Origin: Rhodocaloribacter litoris
Lineage (GTDB): Bacteria; Bacteroidota; Rhodothermia; Rhodothermales; ISCAR-4553
Assembly: GCF_011682235.2 (NCBI RefSeq)
Contig: NZ_CP076718.1
Span: 2,055,782 to 2,119,781, forward strand
DNA length: 64,000 nt
Direction of reading: 5' to 3'
Shown: positions 1-10,930 of the stretch, one piece after another
Layout: each line of letters begins with the position of its first letter
Numbering within the stretch: position 1 is the stretch's first letter
Made by a program: the position numbers and the translations under genes
The notes under the pieces: model-generated
What the model saw: only the letters and a program-made list of their open reading frames with translations
The model's database searches: none
What the model was told of the DNA's origin: nothing

Positions 1-382
1 CGTGCGCGACCCCGGCCGCCGCGCCGGCGCCGACCCCGTGGCCGAGGTCCGTGCCGGCGACGACGCCCGCGGCTTCGTCGCCGGCCTCGACGCCCTGCGC
101 CTGGGCTGGACGGCCGTGGCCCTGGGCGCGGGCCGGCGACGCAAAGAGGACCCCGTCGACCCCACCGCCGGCATCACCCTGGCGAAGAAACCCGGCGAAC
201 CCGTCCGCCCCGGCGACGTGCTGGCCTACCTCCACACCCGCCGGCACGACGCCCTCCCGGACTTCCAGGCCGCCGTGGCCGCCGCCTTCACCTTCGCCGA
301 CACACCACCCCCACCGGCCTCCCGGCTCCTCGACCGCTACGCCGAAGGCCGGTGGGCGAACCCGGACCGCTCCGGCTCGTAA
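1..382 (+). CDS. Thymidine/pyrimidine-nucleoside phosphorylase, C-terminal part (cut by window edge)
   Basis: Only the last ~126 residues lie in the window; the reading frame is open to the left edge, so the start is outside. The visible part is the C-terminal PYNP domain: the motif GAGRRRKEDPVDPTAGI is characteristic of thymidine and pyrimidine-nucleoside phosphorylases, followed by the conserved GEPVRPGDVLAYLHT segment. The enzyme reversibly phosphorolyses thymidine or uridine to base and (deoxy)ribose-1-phosphate in nucleoside salvage. Thymidine versus broad pyrimidine specificity cannot be decided from this fragment. The next gene starts 128 bp downstream on the same strand behind its own possible promoter. 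Confidence 0.9.
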   Translation, partial: VRDPGRRAGADPVAEVRAGDDARGFVAGLDALRLGWTAVALGAGRRRKEDPVDPTAGITLAKKPGEPVRPGDVLAYLHTRRHDALPDFQAAVAAAFTFADTPPPPASRLLDRYAEGRWANPDRSGS

Positions 383-440
383 TACCTTGCAACCCCCGAA
401 AAAAGCAAAACATCGCAGGACGGCGTCTCCCAAACCGCGA

Positions 441-462
441 CAGGATCGTTATATTGATCCTG
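441..462. promoter_or_regulatory. Inverted repeat upstream of the PspA-like gene
   Basis: CAGGATC (441-447) and GATCCTG (456-462) form a perfect 7-bp inverted repeat around the AT-rich spacer gttatatt, 48 bp before the pspA-like ATG. The TATATT inside the spacer could be a -10/-7 element, which would make the repeat an operator over the promoter. That role is inference; only the symmetry is seen. Confidence 0.4.
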
Positions 463-510
463 GACCCTGCTTTTCCTCCCTCATACCGCGAACCCAAACC
501 CCTACGGACC

Positions 511-1278
511 ATGTCTATCTGGGCACGTTTCAAACGCTGGATCAAGTCCATCTTTGGCGGGGCCATCTCCGCCCTGGAAGATCCCCGGCTGATTCTGGAA
601 CAGAACATCCGGGAGCTGAACGACCAGGTTCCGAAGATGAACGAGAACATTGCCACGGTCAAGGCCAATGTGATGCTGTTGCAGAAAGAAGTGCGGCGGT
701 ATGAGGCCGAGATGAACGACCTGACGGCGAAGATCAAGGCCGGTATCCAGGCCGGACGGGACGACATCGCCGAGCAGTACGCGCTGCGCCTGGAGAACGT
801 CCGCGAAGCCCTCACCCGCACGCGGGAACAGCTCAAGTATGCCTCGGCGGCCTACGACAAGGCCCTGCAGGTGAAGAAGGCCTTCATGCGCGAGAAGGAG
901 CGCAAGATCCAGGAGGCCAAAGACGCCCTGCGCGCCCACGAGCGCGCCAAGTGGCAGGCCAAGATCGCCGACACGCTCGAACAGTTCGAGGTGGCCGGCG
1001 TCGACGCCACGCACGACGAGATGATCACCCGCATCAACGAGGAGACGGCCCGGCAGGAGGCCCGTATGGAACTGGCCCTCGATTCCATCGACACCGAGGC
1101 GATGCGCATCGAGGAGGACGCCCAGAAGATCCGGGCCCAGGAACTGGTCAAACAGTTCAAGCTGGAGATGGGGGTCGGCGAGCCGGCGGCACCACAGGAG
1201 GAACCCCGCCTCGAAGTGCCGGAAGAACAGGTCGAACAGGGCAAAACCATCGGCAAACAACGCTCCCAGACGGAGTGA
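511..1278 (+). CDS. PspA/IM30 (Vipp1)-family membrane-stress protein
   Basis: The 255-residue product begins MSIWARFKRWIKSIFGGAIS, an amphipathic helix typical of PspA/Vipp1, followed by ALEDPRLILEQNIRELNDQV and a long charged coiled coil to about residue 225. The family forms ESCRT-III-like rods that stabilise the inner membrane under stress. The start at 511 is chosen because it gives the canonical N-terminus; upstream in-frame codons encode no family sequence. The C-terminal tail is acidic, Pro/Glu-rich and ends with a GKTIG motif that recurs in the next gene. It heads a same-strand cluster with two further coiled-coil proteins, suggesting a phage-shock-like module without recognisable PspB/PspC. 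Confidence 0.88.
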   Translation: MSIWARFKRWIKSIFGGAISALEDPRLILEQNIRELNDQVPKMNENIATVKANVMLLQKEVRRYEAEMNDLTAKIKAGIQAGRDDIAEQYALRLENVREALTRTREQLKYASAAYDKALQVKKAFMREKERKIQEAKDALRAHERAKWQAKIADTLEQFEVAGVDATHDEMITRINEETARQEARMELALDSIDTEAMRIEEDAQKIRAQELVKQFKLEMGVGEPAAPQEEPRLEVPEEQVEQGKTIGKQRSQTE

Positions 1279-1390
1279 AGGCCGGAGACGGACCGGCCCG
1301 GGAACACCCGCCCGGGTGCCACGAAGGACGTGGACAAGCCCGGGGTTTTCCCGTCAACCCTGCCCGTTTCACCCCTCAACCCGAAAGGCC

Positions 1391-1930
1391 ATGACGCCCG
1401 AAGAATACCAGCGGATCAAGGAGGCGGAGAAGGAGCACCTCCGGAAGCTCCGGGAGTTGAAACGCAAGGTCCGGGAGCTGGAACGGCTCAAGAAAGTGAA
1501 CCAGGCCCTTTCGGACGTGACCGGCGGAGCCGCTTCGGTGCTCGATACCCACCGTGAGATGATCGAAAAGCTGGCCATGGAGACGGCGCTGAGCGAGGCG
1601 CGCCTGGAACTGGCCCTCGAGGCGGAGCAGGAGGCTGCGCCGGCTTCCGCCGAAGATCCCGCTTCGAACGAGACGCTCGAAGAAGCGTTGCAGAAAGCCC
1701 GGGCGCAGGAACTGATTCGCCAGATGAAGCTGGAGGTGACGTCCTCCGCCGATGAAACCCCTGCCCGCCCGCCGGCGGGCAAGACGATCGGGGCCATGGA
1801 TCCCGGCACCGGGCAACGGGCGCCCGGCGCCGAAACGACGACTCCGCCCGCGGCTCCGGAAAAGCCGGCGGACCCGCCCGCCGGGCCGGATCCCCTGCCG
1901 GACAAAACCATCGGCCGGATGAAACCCTGA
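1391..1930 (+). CDS. Partial PspA paralogue: small coiled-coil protein with KTIG motifs
   Basis: The 179-residue protein has no annotated domain that I recognise. Residues ~1-35 are a charged coiled coil. The middle aligns by eye with the C-terminal half of the preceding PspA-like protein: both contain TH-x-EMI, then ET-x3-EAR-x-ELAL, and later RAQEL-x2-Q-x-KLE. It then has a Pro/Ala-rich tail carrying GKTIG and ending DKTIGRMKP, the motif also near the PspA-like C-terminus. This suggests duplication of the PspA tail with loss of the membrane-binding N-terminal helix. It lies 112 bp after the PspA gene on the same strand. A role as partner or regulator of PspA is inference. Confidence 0.75.
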   Translation: MTPEEYQRIKEAEKEHLRKLRELKRKVRELERLKKVNQALSDVTGGAASVLDTHREMIEKLAMETALSEARLELALEAEQEAAPASAEDPASNETLEEALQKARAQELIRQMKLEVTSSADETPARPPAGKTIGAMDPGTGQRAPGAETTTPPAAPEKPADPPAGPDPLPDKTIGRMKP

Positions 1931-2004
1931 GGCCGTGGCCCGTCGTATCGCGGGGTGGACCGGAGCCGCCGACCCACCCCCCTCAAGCCGTTGCCGAGGA
2001 GCGC

Positions 2005-2877
2005 ATGAACGAAGTCGACATCAACTATACCAAGGAAGCCTTCCTGCATCCCTGGAATCTGACGTTCCTCATCGCCGCAATGCTGATCGCCTTCACGGTC
2101 AGCCTCTTCAGCGCGGCGCCGTCGTGGCTTTTCGAGACCATCCTCCTCTTCGCCACGGCCGGGGAGCTGCTCTACCTGGGCACCATGCCCCGCCAGGAAC
2201 GTTTTCGCCGGGCCATCCGGGCCCGGCAGGCGGCCGAACACGCCAAACCCCCCTCGCAGAAAGAAATCTTCCAGCTCCTCTCGAAGCAGAGCCAGCGCCG
2301 CTACGTGCGGCTCCGCAAGCTCCAGAAAGACATCGCGGCCAACTACCGCAAGCTCAGCTACGCCTCGCAGGGCATGCTGGACAGTCACCTCAAAAAGATC
2401 GACGGCCTGCTCGACTCCTACCTGAAGTTGCTCTACCAGAAAGAACGGTACGAGTTTGCCATCCGGAGCAACACCGAGAGCGAGGTCATCCGGGCCATCG
2501 AGGCCCTGCGCGAAGACATGGCCGACGACACGCCGCGCGTCCGCGCCATCAAGCAGCGGCGCATGCGCATCCTCGAACAGCGGCTCGAACGATTCAAAAA
2601 AGGCCAGGAAAACCTCGAGATCATCGCGGCACAACTCGAAACCATCGAGGATGTGATCAAATACATCCACGAGCAGTCGCTGACGCTGCGCAACCCCGAG
2701 GAGATCACCTTCCAGCTCGACACGCTCCTCTCCGAGGTGGAAGAGACCGAAGCCTCGGTCGAGGCCCTGGAGGAGGTCTTCGCCCGCCCCGCCGACCTGC
2801 TCGGCGACCTGGACACGTTCGAGGACCCCACCGCCGAAGGCGCTCCCGACCCGGAAAAGACCCGCCTGCGAAGCTGA
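2005..2877 (+). CDS. Membrane-anchored coiled-coil protein of the PspA-like cluster
   Basis: The 290-residue product has a short N-terminus, two hydrophobic stretches around residues 17-36 and 40-58 that should form a transmembrane hairpin, and then a long cytoplasmic region rich in Lys, Arg, Glu and Gln that reads as a coiled coil to about residue 255. The tail is acidic. I recognise no named family. Position 75 bp after the PspA-paralogue gene and the membrane hairpin make it a good candidate for the membrane partner of the cluster, analogous in position only to PspB/PspC. A GAGG-containing sequence (gccgaggagcgc) lies immediately before the ATG. Confidence 0.75.
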   Translation: MNEVDINYTKEAFLHPWNLTFLIAAMLIAFTVSLFSAAPSWLFETILLFATAGELLYLGTMPRQERFRRAIRARQAAEHAKPPSQKEIFQLLSKQSQRRYVRLRKLQKDIAANYRKLSYASQGMLDSHLKKIDGLLDSYLKLLYQKERYEFAIRSNTESEVIRAIEALREDMADDTPRVRAIKQRRMRILEQRLERFKKGQENLEIIAAQLETIEDVIKYIHEQSLTLRNPEEITFQLDTLLSEVEETEASVEALEEVFARPADLLGDLDTFEDPTAEGAPDPEKTRLRS

Positions 2878-2970
2878 GTTGTTCCAGCGTGCGGGATACG
2901 TAAAGGTCGAGCCCCGCGCCATACGCCCCGTGCCCTGCCAGTCCCCACCATCCCTTTCGCTTCTTTCCCC

Positions 2971-3753
2971 ATGACCTTCGAGACGCTGCTCTACGAGGTG
3001 GATGCCGACGGGATCGCCCTGGTGACGATCAACCGGCCCGACAAGCTGAACGCGCTGAACGAGACCGTCATCGACGAGCTGGACCGGTGCTTCGCGGCCG
3101 TGGAGGCGGACGACGCGGTGCGCGGTGTGGTGCTCACGGGGGCGGGGCCGAAGAGCTTCGTCGCCGGAGCGGACATCTCGCGCTTCCCCGCGCTCGACGC
3201 CGTGAGCGGGCGGCGCTTCGCCCTGCGCGGGCAGGCCGTCTTCAACCGGATCGAGGCCCTGCCGAAGCCCGTCGTGGCGGCCGTCAACGGCTTCGCCCTG
3301 GGCGGCGGGTGCGAGCTGGCGATGGCGTGCCACCTGCGCGTGGCCGCCGAGCACGCGCGCTTCGGGCAGCCGGAGGTCAACCTGGGCCTGATCCCGGGCT
3401 ACGGCGGCACGCAGCGCCTGCCCCGGCTCGTCGGGCGCGGCCGCGCCACGGAGCTGATCCTCACGGGCGAGGCCATCGACGCCCGGCGGGCCCATGAGAT
3501 CGGCCTCGTCAACCGGATCGTCCCGGCCGCCGAACTGCTCGAGACGGCGAAGGAACTCGTCCGCACCATTGCCGCGAAGGCGCCCGTGGCCGTGGCCCTG
3601 GCCCTCGAAGCCGTCCGGGCCAGCGACCTGGACCTGCCGCAGGGCCTCGCCCTCGAGGCCACCCTCTTCGGTCAGGCCTGTGCCACCGAGGACTTCCGCG
3701 AAGGCGTGGCCGCCTTCCTCGAACGACGCCAGGCCACCTTCAAGGGACGATGA
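2971..3753 (+). CDS. Enoyl-CoA hydratase/isomerase (crotonase family)
   Basis: The 260-residue length is normal for a crotonase. Visible hallmarks are INRPDKLNALN near the N-terminus, the oxyanion-hole region SFVAGADISRF, NGFALGGGCELAMAC with the first catalytic-type Glu, and FGQPEVNLGLIPGYGGTQRL with the second. Both glutamates are present, which favours a hydratase. The enzyme hydrates trans-2-enoyl-CoA in beta-oxidation or butyryl-CoA-type pathways. No other fatty-acid gene is adjacent, so the substrate cannot be assigned. Confidence 0.92.
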   Translation: MTFETLLYEVDADGIALVTINRPDKLNALNETVIDELDRCFAAVEADDAVRGVVLTGAGPKSFVAGADISRFPALDAVSGRRFALRGQAVFNRIEALPKPVVAAVNGFALGGGCELAMACHLRVAAEHARFGQPEVNLGLIPGYGGTQRLPRLVGRGRATELILTGEAIDARRAHEIGLVNRIVPAAELLETAKELVRTIAAKAPVAVALALEAVRASDLDLPQGLALEATLFGQACATEDFREGVAAFLERRQATFKGR

Positions 3754-3761
3754 GAGGTGTG

Positions 3762-3914
3762 GTGCATAGTGCGTAGTGCATAGTGCGTAGTGCATAGTGC
3801 GTAGTGCATAGTGCGTAGTGCGTAAAGGCGTAATTCAGCCCAACACGCACTACGAAATACGCAATACGAAATACGAAATACGAACCACGAACCACGCACT
3901 GCGAAATACAGAAT
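3762..3914. repeat. Inverted pair of degenerate heptamer arrays
   Basis: From 3762 to 3824 nine consecutive heptamers alternate GTGCATA and GTGCGTA. After ~20 bp, a second array (about 3845-3914) consists of ten heptamers in the opposite sense (ACGCACT, ACGAAAT, ACGCAAT, ACGAACC). The two arms are partly complementary and could fold into one long imperfect stem between the enoyl-CoA hydratase stop and the CorC start. No coding potential is evident. Short-period arrays of this look are spread through many genomes; function unknown. Confidence 0.85.
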
Positions 3915-3924
3915 ACCCCGGCCC

Positions 3925-5199
3925 ATGGAGCTGCTACTGATCCTGCTGATGCTGGTCCTGAGCGCGTTCTTCTCCGGCTCAGAGATCGCGTTCGTGACGG
4001 CCAACCGGCTGCGCGTGGAGGTGTCGGCGCGGCGCGGCGGGCGGCTGGGCACCCTCGTGCAAACGTTCATCCAGAACCCGGCGGACCTGCTGACCACCAC
4101 GCTGGTGGGCAACAACCTGGCGCTGGTGATCTACTCCACGTTGATGGCCTTCTACCTGGAGCCGCCCCTGCATCGCCTCTATGCCGAGATGGCCGGCTTC
4201 AGCGAGGCCACGACCGAGGTGGCCGTCCTCGCCACGCAGACGGTCATCGCCTCCATGATCGTGCTTTTCTTCGGGGAGATCCTGCCGAAAACCGTGCTGC
4301 GGGAGGTGGCCAACCGGGCCGTCTTCGTGCTGGCCGTGCCGCTGCGGCTGACCTACGTGCTGCTGCTCCCCCTGATCAAGGTGGCCGGCTGGGCCGCCGC
4401 GGGCCTCATCCGCCTCTTCGGCACCGACGCCGACACCTTCTCCCAGTTCATGCGGCGCGACTTCGAACTGATGATCGAGGAGAGCAAGAAGAGCGGCGAA
4501 CTGGACCTGGACGAGGAGGAGAGCACCCTGCTGGCGAACGTCTTCGCCCTGAGCACCATCCGCGTCAAGGAGTCGATGGTGCCACGGACCGAGATCGTGG
4601 CCGTGGAGGAGAACACCACGCTGGAGGCGCTCCGGCAGAAGTTCATCGAGTCCGGCCACTCGAAGCTGCCCGTCTACCGCGAGAACATCGACAACATCGT
4701 GGGCATCGCCTTTGCGTACGACCTGTTCCACGATCCCGAATCGCTGGCCGCCATGATGCGCCCGGCGTACTTCGTCCCGGAGACGAAGCTCTCGAAGGAC
4801 CTGCTCCGCGAGTTCCTGGCCACGAACACCTCCATCGCCATCGTCATCGACGAGTACGGCGGCACGGCGGGACTGGTCACCATCGAGGACCTGCTCGAAG
4901 AGCTCTTCGGCGACATCCAGGACGAGTTCGACACCGACGAGGAGGTGCTGCGCCAGCTCGGCGAAGACACGTACCTCGTCAGCGGCCGCGTGGATATCGA
5001 CGAGCTGGCCGAGCGCTTCGGCATCGAGCTCTCCGAGGGCGACTACGAGACGCTGGCCGGCTACCTGCTCGAACACATCGGCGCGATCCCCAAGCCGAAC
5101 GAGGAGTACGAGTTCGACGGCTACCGCTTCACCATCGTGCAGGCCACGGCCAACCGCATCGACCTGGTGCGCATCACCCGGCTGCCCGCCGGCGCGTGA
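3925..5199 (+). CDS. CNNM/CorC-HlyC family membrane protein with CBS domains
   Basis: The 424-residue protein has an N-terminal DUF21/CNNM membrane domain (about residues 1-190) containing FFSGSEIAFVTANRLR and a conserved GNNLALVIYS segment, then a CBS pair (about 205-335) with KESMVPRTEIVAVEE and VIDEYGGTAGLVTIEDLLEE, then a C-terminal CorC/HlyC transporter-associated domain. The family takes part in Mg2+ or Co2+ efflux and resistance; haemolysin naming is historical. Order and length fit a complete gene. The ATG follows directly on the heptamer arrays, so those lie in or near the leader of this gene. Confidence 0.9.
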   Translation: MELLLILLMLVLSAFFSGSEIAFVTANRLRVEVSARRGGRLGTLVQTFIQNPADLLTTTLVGNNLALVIYSTLMAFYLEPPLHRLYAEMAGFSEATTEVAVLATQTVIASMIVLFFGEILPKTVLREVANRAVFVLAVPLRLTYVLLLPLIKVAGWAAAGLIRLFGTDADTFSQFMRRDFELMIEESKKSGELDLDEEESTLLANVFALSTIRVKESMVPRTEIVAVEENTTLEALRQKFIESGHSKLPVYRENIDNIVGIAFAYDLFHDPESLAAMMRPAYFVPETKLSKDLLREFLATNTSIAIVIDEYGGTAGLVTIEDLLEELFGDIQDEFDTDEEVLRQLGEDTYLVSGRVDIDELAERFGIELSEGDYETLAGYLLEHIGAIPKPNEEYEFDGYRFTIVQATANRIDLVRITRLPAGA

Positions 5200-5585
5200 A
5201 GGCGGCCCGGTACGGCCATCCAGAGCCTCCCCTTGCCAAGGGGAGGTGGCGCGAAGCGACGGAGGAATAGAACCCGGGGCGATGGTGGTGTTGCGGCGGC
5301 AGAAGACCCCCATCCCCCCTTCGGGGTACTTCCCCCTCTGCGGCCGCCGGGTGCGGCCAGGGGGAAGGGCTTGGGTTTACGCGATGCAGCCTTCCAGATC
5401 CTCCCCATGCGAAAGAGAGGTGGCGCGAAGCGACGGAGGGGTAGATGTTGGGGCACAGACGGATGGCGGTGGCAGACGGTTTATGAGGCGCCACCGGCAC
5501 GGTACAGGTGCACAGGAAGCCCGGCGGCGAACCCGGTGGCGCAGAGCCGCTTCGTGGAGAATGCCCGGCCGTTGTTCCTGATGTG
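5200..5585. repeat. Intergenic region with palindromic GCGAAGCGAC repeat elements
   Basis: No gene is seen. The first element starts with a perfect stem CCTCCCCTT (5226-5234) and AAGGGGAGG (5238-5246), then GGCGCGAAGCGACGGAGG and TAG. A second copy (5398-5443) reads CCTCCCCATGCGAAAGAGAGG and then the same GGCGCGAAGCGACGGAGG tail. A third copy at 50882 to 52444 is split by an insertion sequence. Between the first two lies a GC-rich stretch with cccccttcggggtacttccc, another dyad-like sequence. The family is a dispersed intergenic palindrome; a terminator or mRNA-stability role is possible but unproven. Confidence 0.8.
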
Positions 5586-5825
5586 ATGCGGAGTGACGAC
5601 ACGGAGGTTCGACAGATCACCCGTCTCGGAGGCGATATTCCGCGCTGGAGCTACGACGGGCAGCAGATCCTCTACCGACGGGACGTGCACAAGGGAGAGG
5701 GGGCGCGCTACGTGCCTTTCGTCTACGACGTGGCGACCGGGCAGCGTGCGCCGCTGTGGCCGGCGCTGCCCGACTCCCTGCCGCCGTTCCCGCCGCTCGC
5801 CACGCAGAAGCGGGTTCTCCCGTAA
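5586..5825 (+). pseudogene. Fragment of a PD40/TolB-like beta-propeller protein
   Basis: The 79-residue reading frame contains EVRQITRLGGDIPRWSYDGQ and ILYRRD, which is one WD40-like PD40 blade as found in TolB and S9/amidohydrolase propellers, then YVPFVYDVATG, the start of another. There is no signal peptide and no complete propeller, and the upstream sequence is repeat DNA. It is best read as the C-terminal remnant of a larger secreted gene whose 5' part has been lost. It could in principle be expressed as a small protein, but nothing supports that. Confidence 0.55.
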
Positions 5826-5838
5826 CCGAAACGCTCGC

Positions 5839-6930
5839 TCACCCCGGCCCCGAGGCCGCTGTCCGCACCTGATCAACTGCGCCAGAGGCGACGAAGCCCG
5901 CCCCGGCGGCGTGCGCGGCCATCACGGCGGTGTTCGGCGCGAGGATGAGATCGATGCCTTGCCGGTTGACCTCCCTGGCCAGGGCCTGTACGGCCGCATC
6001 GCGCTCGGCACCGCTCACATCGCGGATGTAGACGGCACGGATGCGGCCGGGAAAGTCGTGCACCACGTCCCGGTAGATCTCGTGGTCCTTCTGCCCGCTG
6101 TCGCCGATGAGCAGGAACGGCAGTTGGGGGTAGGTGTGCAGGATCCGGCGAATCCAGGCGAGCTTGTGCGTTTCGTGGCGGCCCGCGCCCACCTGCGTCC
6201 GGCTGAGCCCCAGGTCTCGTAGGAACAGCGGCCCGTCCGGGAGGCCGTGGTGCCGCAGGAAGTCGGCGAGGAAGTCGTAGAGGTTCCACGGGCTGCTGGA
6301 GACGTAGAAGAGCGGGTTGGCCTCCCCGCCGCTCGTCCCGTCGTGCAGGGCCCGGTAGAAGGCCACCACACCGTCGAAGGGCCGCCGGGTGCGGGCGTTG
6401 CCGAAGAGCGTCCGGCGCACCATGGTGCGGAAGCGCGTCGCCCCGGTTTGCAGCACCGTGTCGTCGAGATCGCTGATGACGCCGAAGCGGGCCGAGGGAG
6501 GCGGCACAAGCACCCGGCCCGTCGTGGGCGCACCGCCGCCGACCGGCTCCAGCGTCGCCTCGTGCCAGCTCCGGTCACCGGGCAACGGCTCGGGCAGGGC
6601 GAGGCGGGCCCGGACGTAGCCCTCGTCGTCCGCCACAACCTCGACGGACTGGCCCTGGAGGCTCACCCGCACGGCGGCCCCCGGCACCTCGTCGCTCTCG
6701 AACCGCCGCAACATGGCCCAGGCGTTGTGCCAGACGGCATCGTCGTCCTGCGGCGGGGGTAGCAGCTGGTTCCGCAGCACCCGAGCAAGCACATGCACCT
6801 CCACGGATGTCCCGTATCCGCGATACGCGTGAATCCATACCTGTCGCCGGTCCCACCGGCTCCGGAGGCGGTACCGGATCGCGTCGGCCCGATGTTCCAG
6901 GCGTTCCAGCCAGGACAGTAAGCGCTTCAT
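5839..6930 (-). CDS. App1-like phosphatidate phosphatase domain protein (DUF2183)
   Basis: The 363-residue protein carries in its C-terminal half the HAD-like App1 motif FGVISDLDDTVLQTGATR, then FYVSSSPWNLYDF and LIGDSGQKDHEIYRDVV. DLDDT supplies the two catalytic-type aspartates and GDSGQKD the distal acidic site. Yeast App1 dephosphorylates phosphatidic acid; bacterial members are poorly studied. The N-terminal ~150 residues resemble the beta-rich region usual in the family. I chose the ATG at 6930 (MKRLLSWLERLEHR); an ATG at 6999 would add 23 residues of no clear character. It is transcribed divergently from uvrA. Confidence 0.85.
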   Translation of the reverse strand: MKRLLSWLERLEHRADAIRYRLRSRWDRRQVWIHAYRGYGTSVEVHVLARVLRNQLLPPPQDDDAVWHNAWAMLRRFESDEVPGAAVRVSLQGQSVEVVADDEGYVRARLALPEPLPGDRSWHEATLEPVGGGAPTTGRVLVPPPSARFGVISDLDDTVLQTGATRFRTMVRRTLFGNARTRRPFDGVVAFYRALHDGTSGGEANPLFYVSSSPWNLYDFLADFLRHHGLPDGPLFLRDLGLSRTQVGAGRHETHKLAWIRRILHTYPQLPFLLIGDSGQKDHEIYRDVVHDFPGRIRAVYIRDVSGAERDAAVQALAREVNRQGIDLILAPNTAVMAAHAAGAGFVASGAVDQVRTAASGPG

Positions 6931-6999
6931 AGGCGGTTGTGAAGATGCGGTCGGCAACCAGCGAAGCCGGACGGTCAACATCCACGGCCCCGCTTGCAT

Positions 7000-7478
7000 G
7001 ATAGTGCTTGACCCTCCCTCTCGCAAACCGAATATTCCCGGCTCTCTCCTTCCACATGACCTCAACAGTCCATCCTTTTCGGCAGCATCGAAGCCAGCAG
7101 GGCGAAGCCTGTCTGCACCCTCGGTACCGGCCCGGACGACCTCTGCGTGTTCACGTCGTTCCCGACGACCACGCCCGGGGAAACCCTGGAGCGGGCCATT
7201 TCCTTCTATTGGCACCAGGATCCGCCCCTGGACCCCGTCGGCATCAGACGCGGCGCATGGTTTTGACGAAGGAGGGCAAGCCGTCTACCATTTCGCAAAC
7301 CCGGATCTATTTCGCACGAAAGGGCCGCCGGGTCGCCCTCCCGCCGGGGCGTCCCTTTCTTCATCCGGAAACGCGCCGTCGTGCCGAAACGAATCCAGGG
7401 CTCCGGGGTAGTATCCCCTTCGCATGTGCCAGGCATGTGCATCTCTCTCCGGTGGCGACGAACGGACCAACCTCCCGC
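7000..7478. other. Gene-free divergent intergenic region
   Basis: About 480 bp separate the App1-like gene (leftward) from uvrA (rightward). I see no reading frame with family sequence, no strong repeat and no convincing -33/-7 pair. It presumably holds the promoters of both genes. In-frame extension of uvrA into this stretch is possible but the extension has no UvrA character. Confidence 0.5.
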
Positions 7479-10426
<2,948 letters not shown>

Positions 10427-10442
<16 letters not shown>

Positions 10443-10874
10443 CGGGGGTCAGGTAACCTCGGCCGGCAACGGCGTCGACTTCTGGTAGAGCATGTCATAC
10501 GCGAGGTCACGCTCGCCGGGCCACTGAAGCGAACCGTAGACGACGGCCACCTTTCGAAACAATTCGAGATCCCGCAACGCGCGAAAAACCTCAGACTGGA
10601 GGTACGGCTTCAGATCAAACAGACGGCGTTCTCCGTTGGCAAAAGTCAACGTCAAGGTGTAGTCGTCATGCGGCCGGACGGCGACAATTTTCGGGGTCTC
10701 CGGATGCATCCTTCCCTCAATCAATGCGCGTGATCGGGTTGCCTTGTACGGCTTTGTCTTTCGGAGATGTTCGGCATGGTGAAATCGGCCCATTGGCGAG
10801 ATTGCTTTGAAGATAACCTATACCGCCCTGAAATCTGAAGTAGGGCTTGAAGAGGACGAGACGGTGGGGTGACG
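10427..10874. repeat. 18-bp direct repeat bracketing the DUF2442 segment
   Basis: CGAGACGGTGGGGTGACG occurs at 10427-10444, covering the last uvrA codons and stop, and again perfectly at 10857-10874. The 430-bp unit between the repeat starts contains the DUF2442 gene on the opposite strand. The second copy is preceded by GAAGAGGACGAGACGG, similar to the acidic uvrA tail codons. The arrangement looks like insertion of a small gene segment with duplication of the uvrA 3' end. Confidence 0.75.
10449..10709 (-). CDS. DUF2442 domain protein
   Basis: The 86-residue product starts MHPETPKIVAVRPHDDYTLT and contains FANGERRLFDLKPYL, EVFRALRDLELFRKV and VYGSLQWPGERDL, which is the DUF2442 pattern. Members are often encoded beside a DUF4160 gene, and the pair has been proposed as a toxin-antitoxin-like unit; that proposal is from general knowledge. 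Here no intact DUF4160 partner is seen upstream, only ~150 bp without family sequence. The gene is antisense to and immediately after uvrA, inside the 18-bp direct repeat. Confidence 0.85.
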   Translation of the reverse strand: MHPETPKIVAVRPHDDYTLTLTFANGERRLFDLKPYLQSEVFRALRDLELFRKVAVVYGSLQWPGERDLAYDMLYQKSTPLPAEVT

Positions 10875-10930
10875 CCGCGAAACATCGCTGCGGCCCCGTG
10901 CGTGTGTGAGGAAAAAGCCCGTACCGAGCC

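Noticed and set aside
1369-3795. Long minus-strand open frame (808 codons)
   Set aside because: It is antisense to the PspA cluster and the enoyl-CoA hydratase, has low-complexity composition and no motif; it is a GC-rich shadow frame.
3762-3914. Possible CRISPR array
   Set aside because: The units are 7 bp, directly adjacent and without unique spacers, and no cas gene is in the window.
10710-10860. DUF4160 partner gene upstream of DUF2442
   Set aside because: The minus-strand frames here (e.g. MPNISERQSRTRQPDHAH) show no DUF4160 sequence; too weak to annotate even as a remnant.
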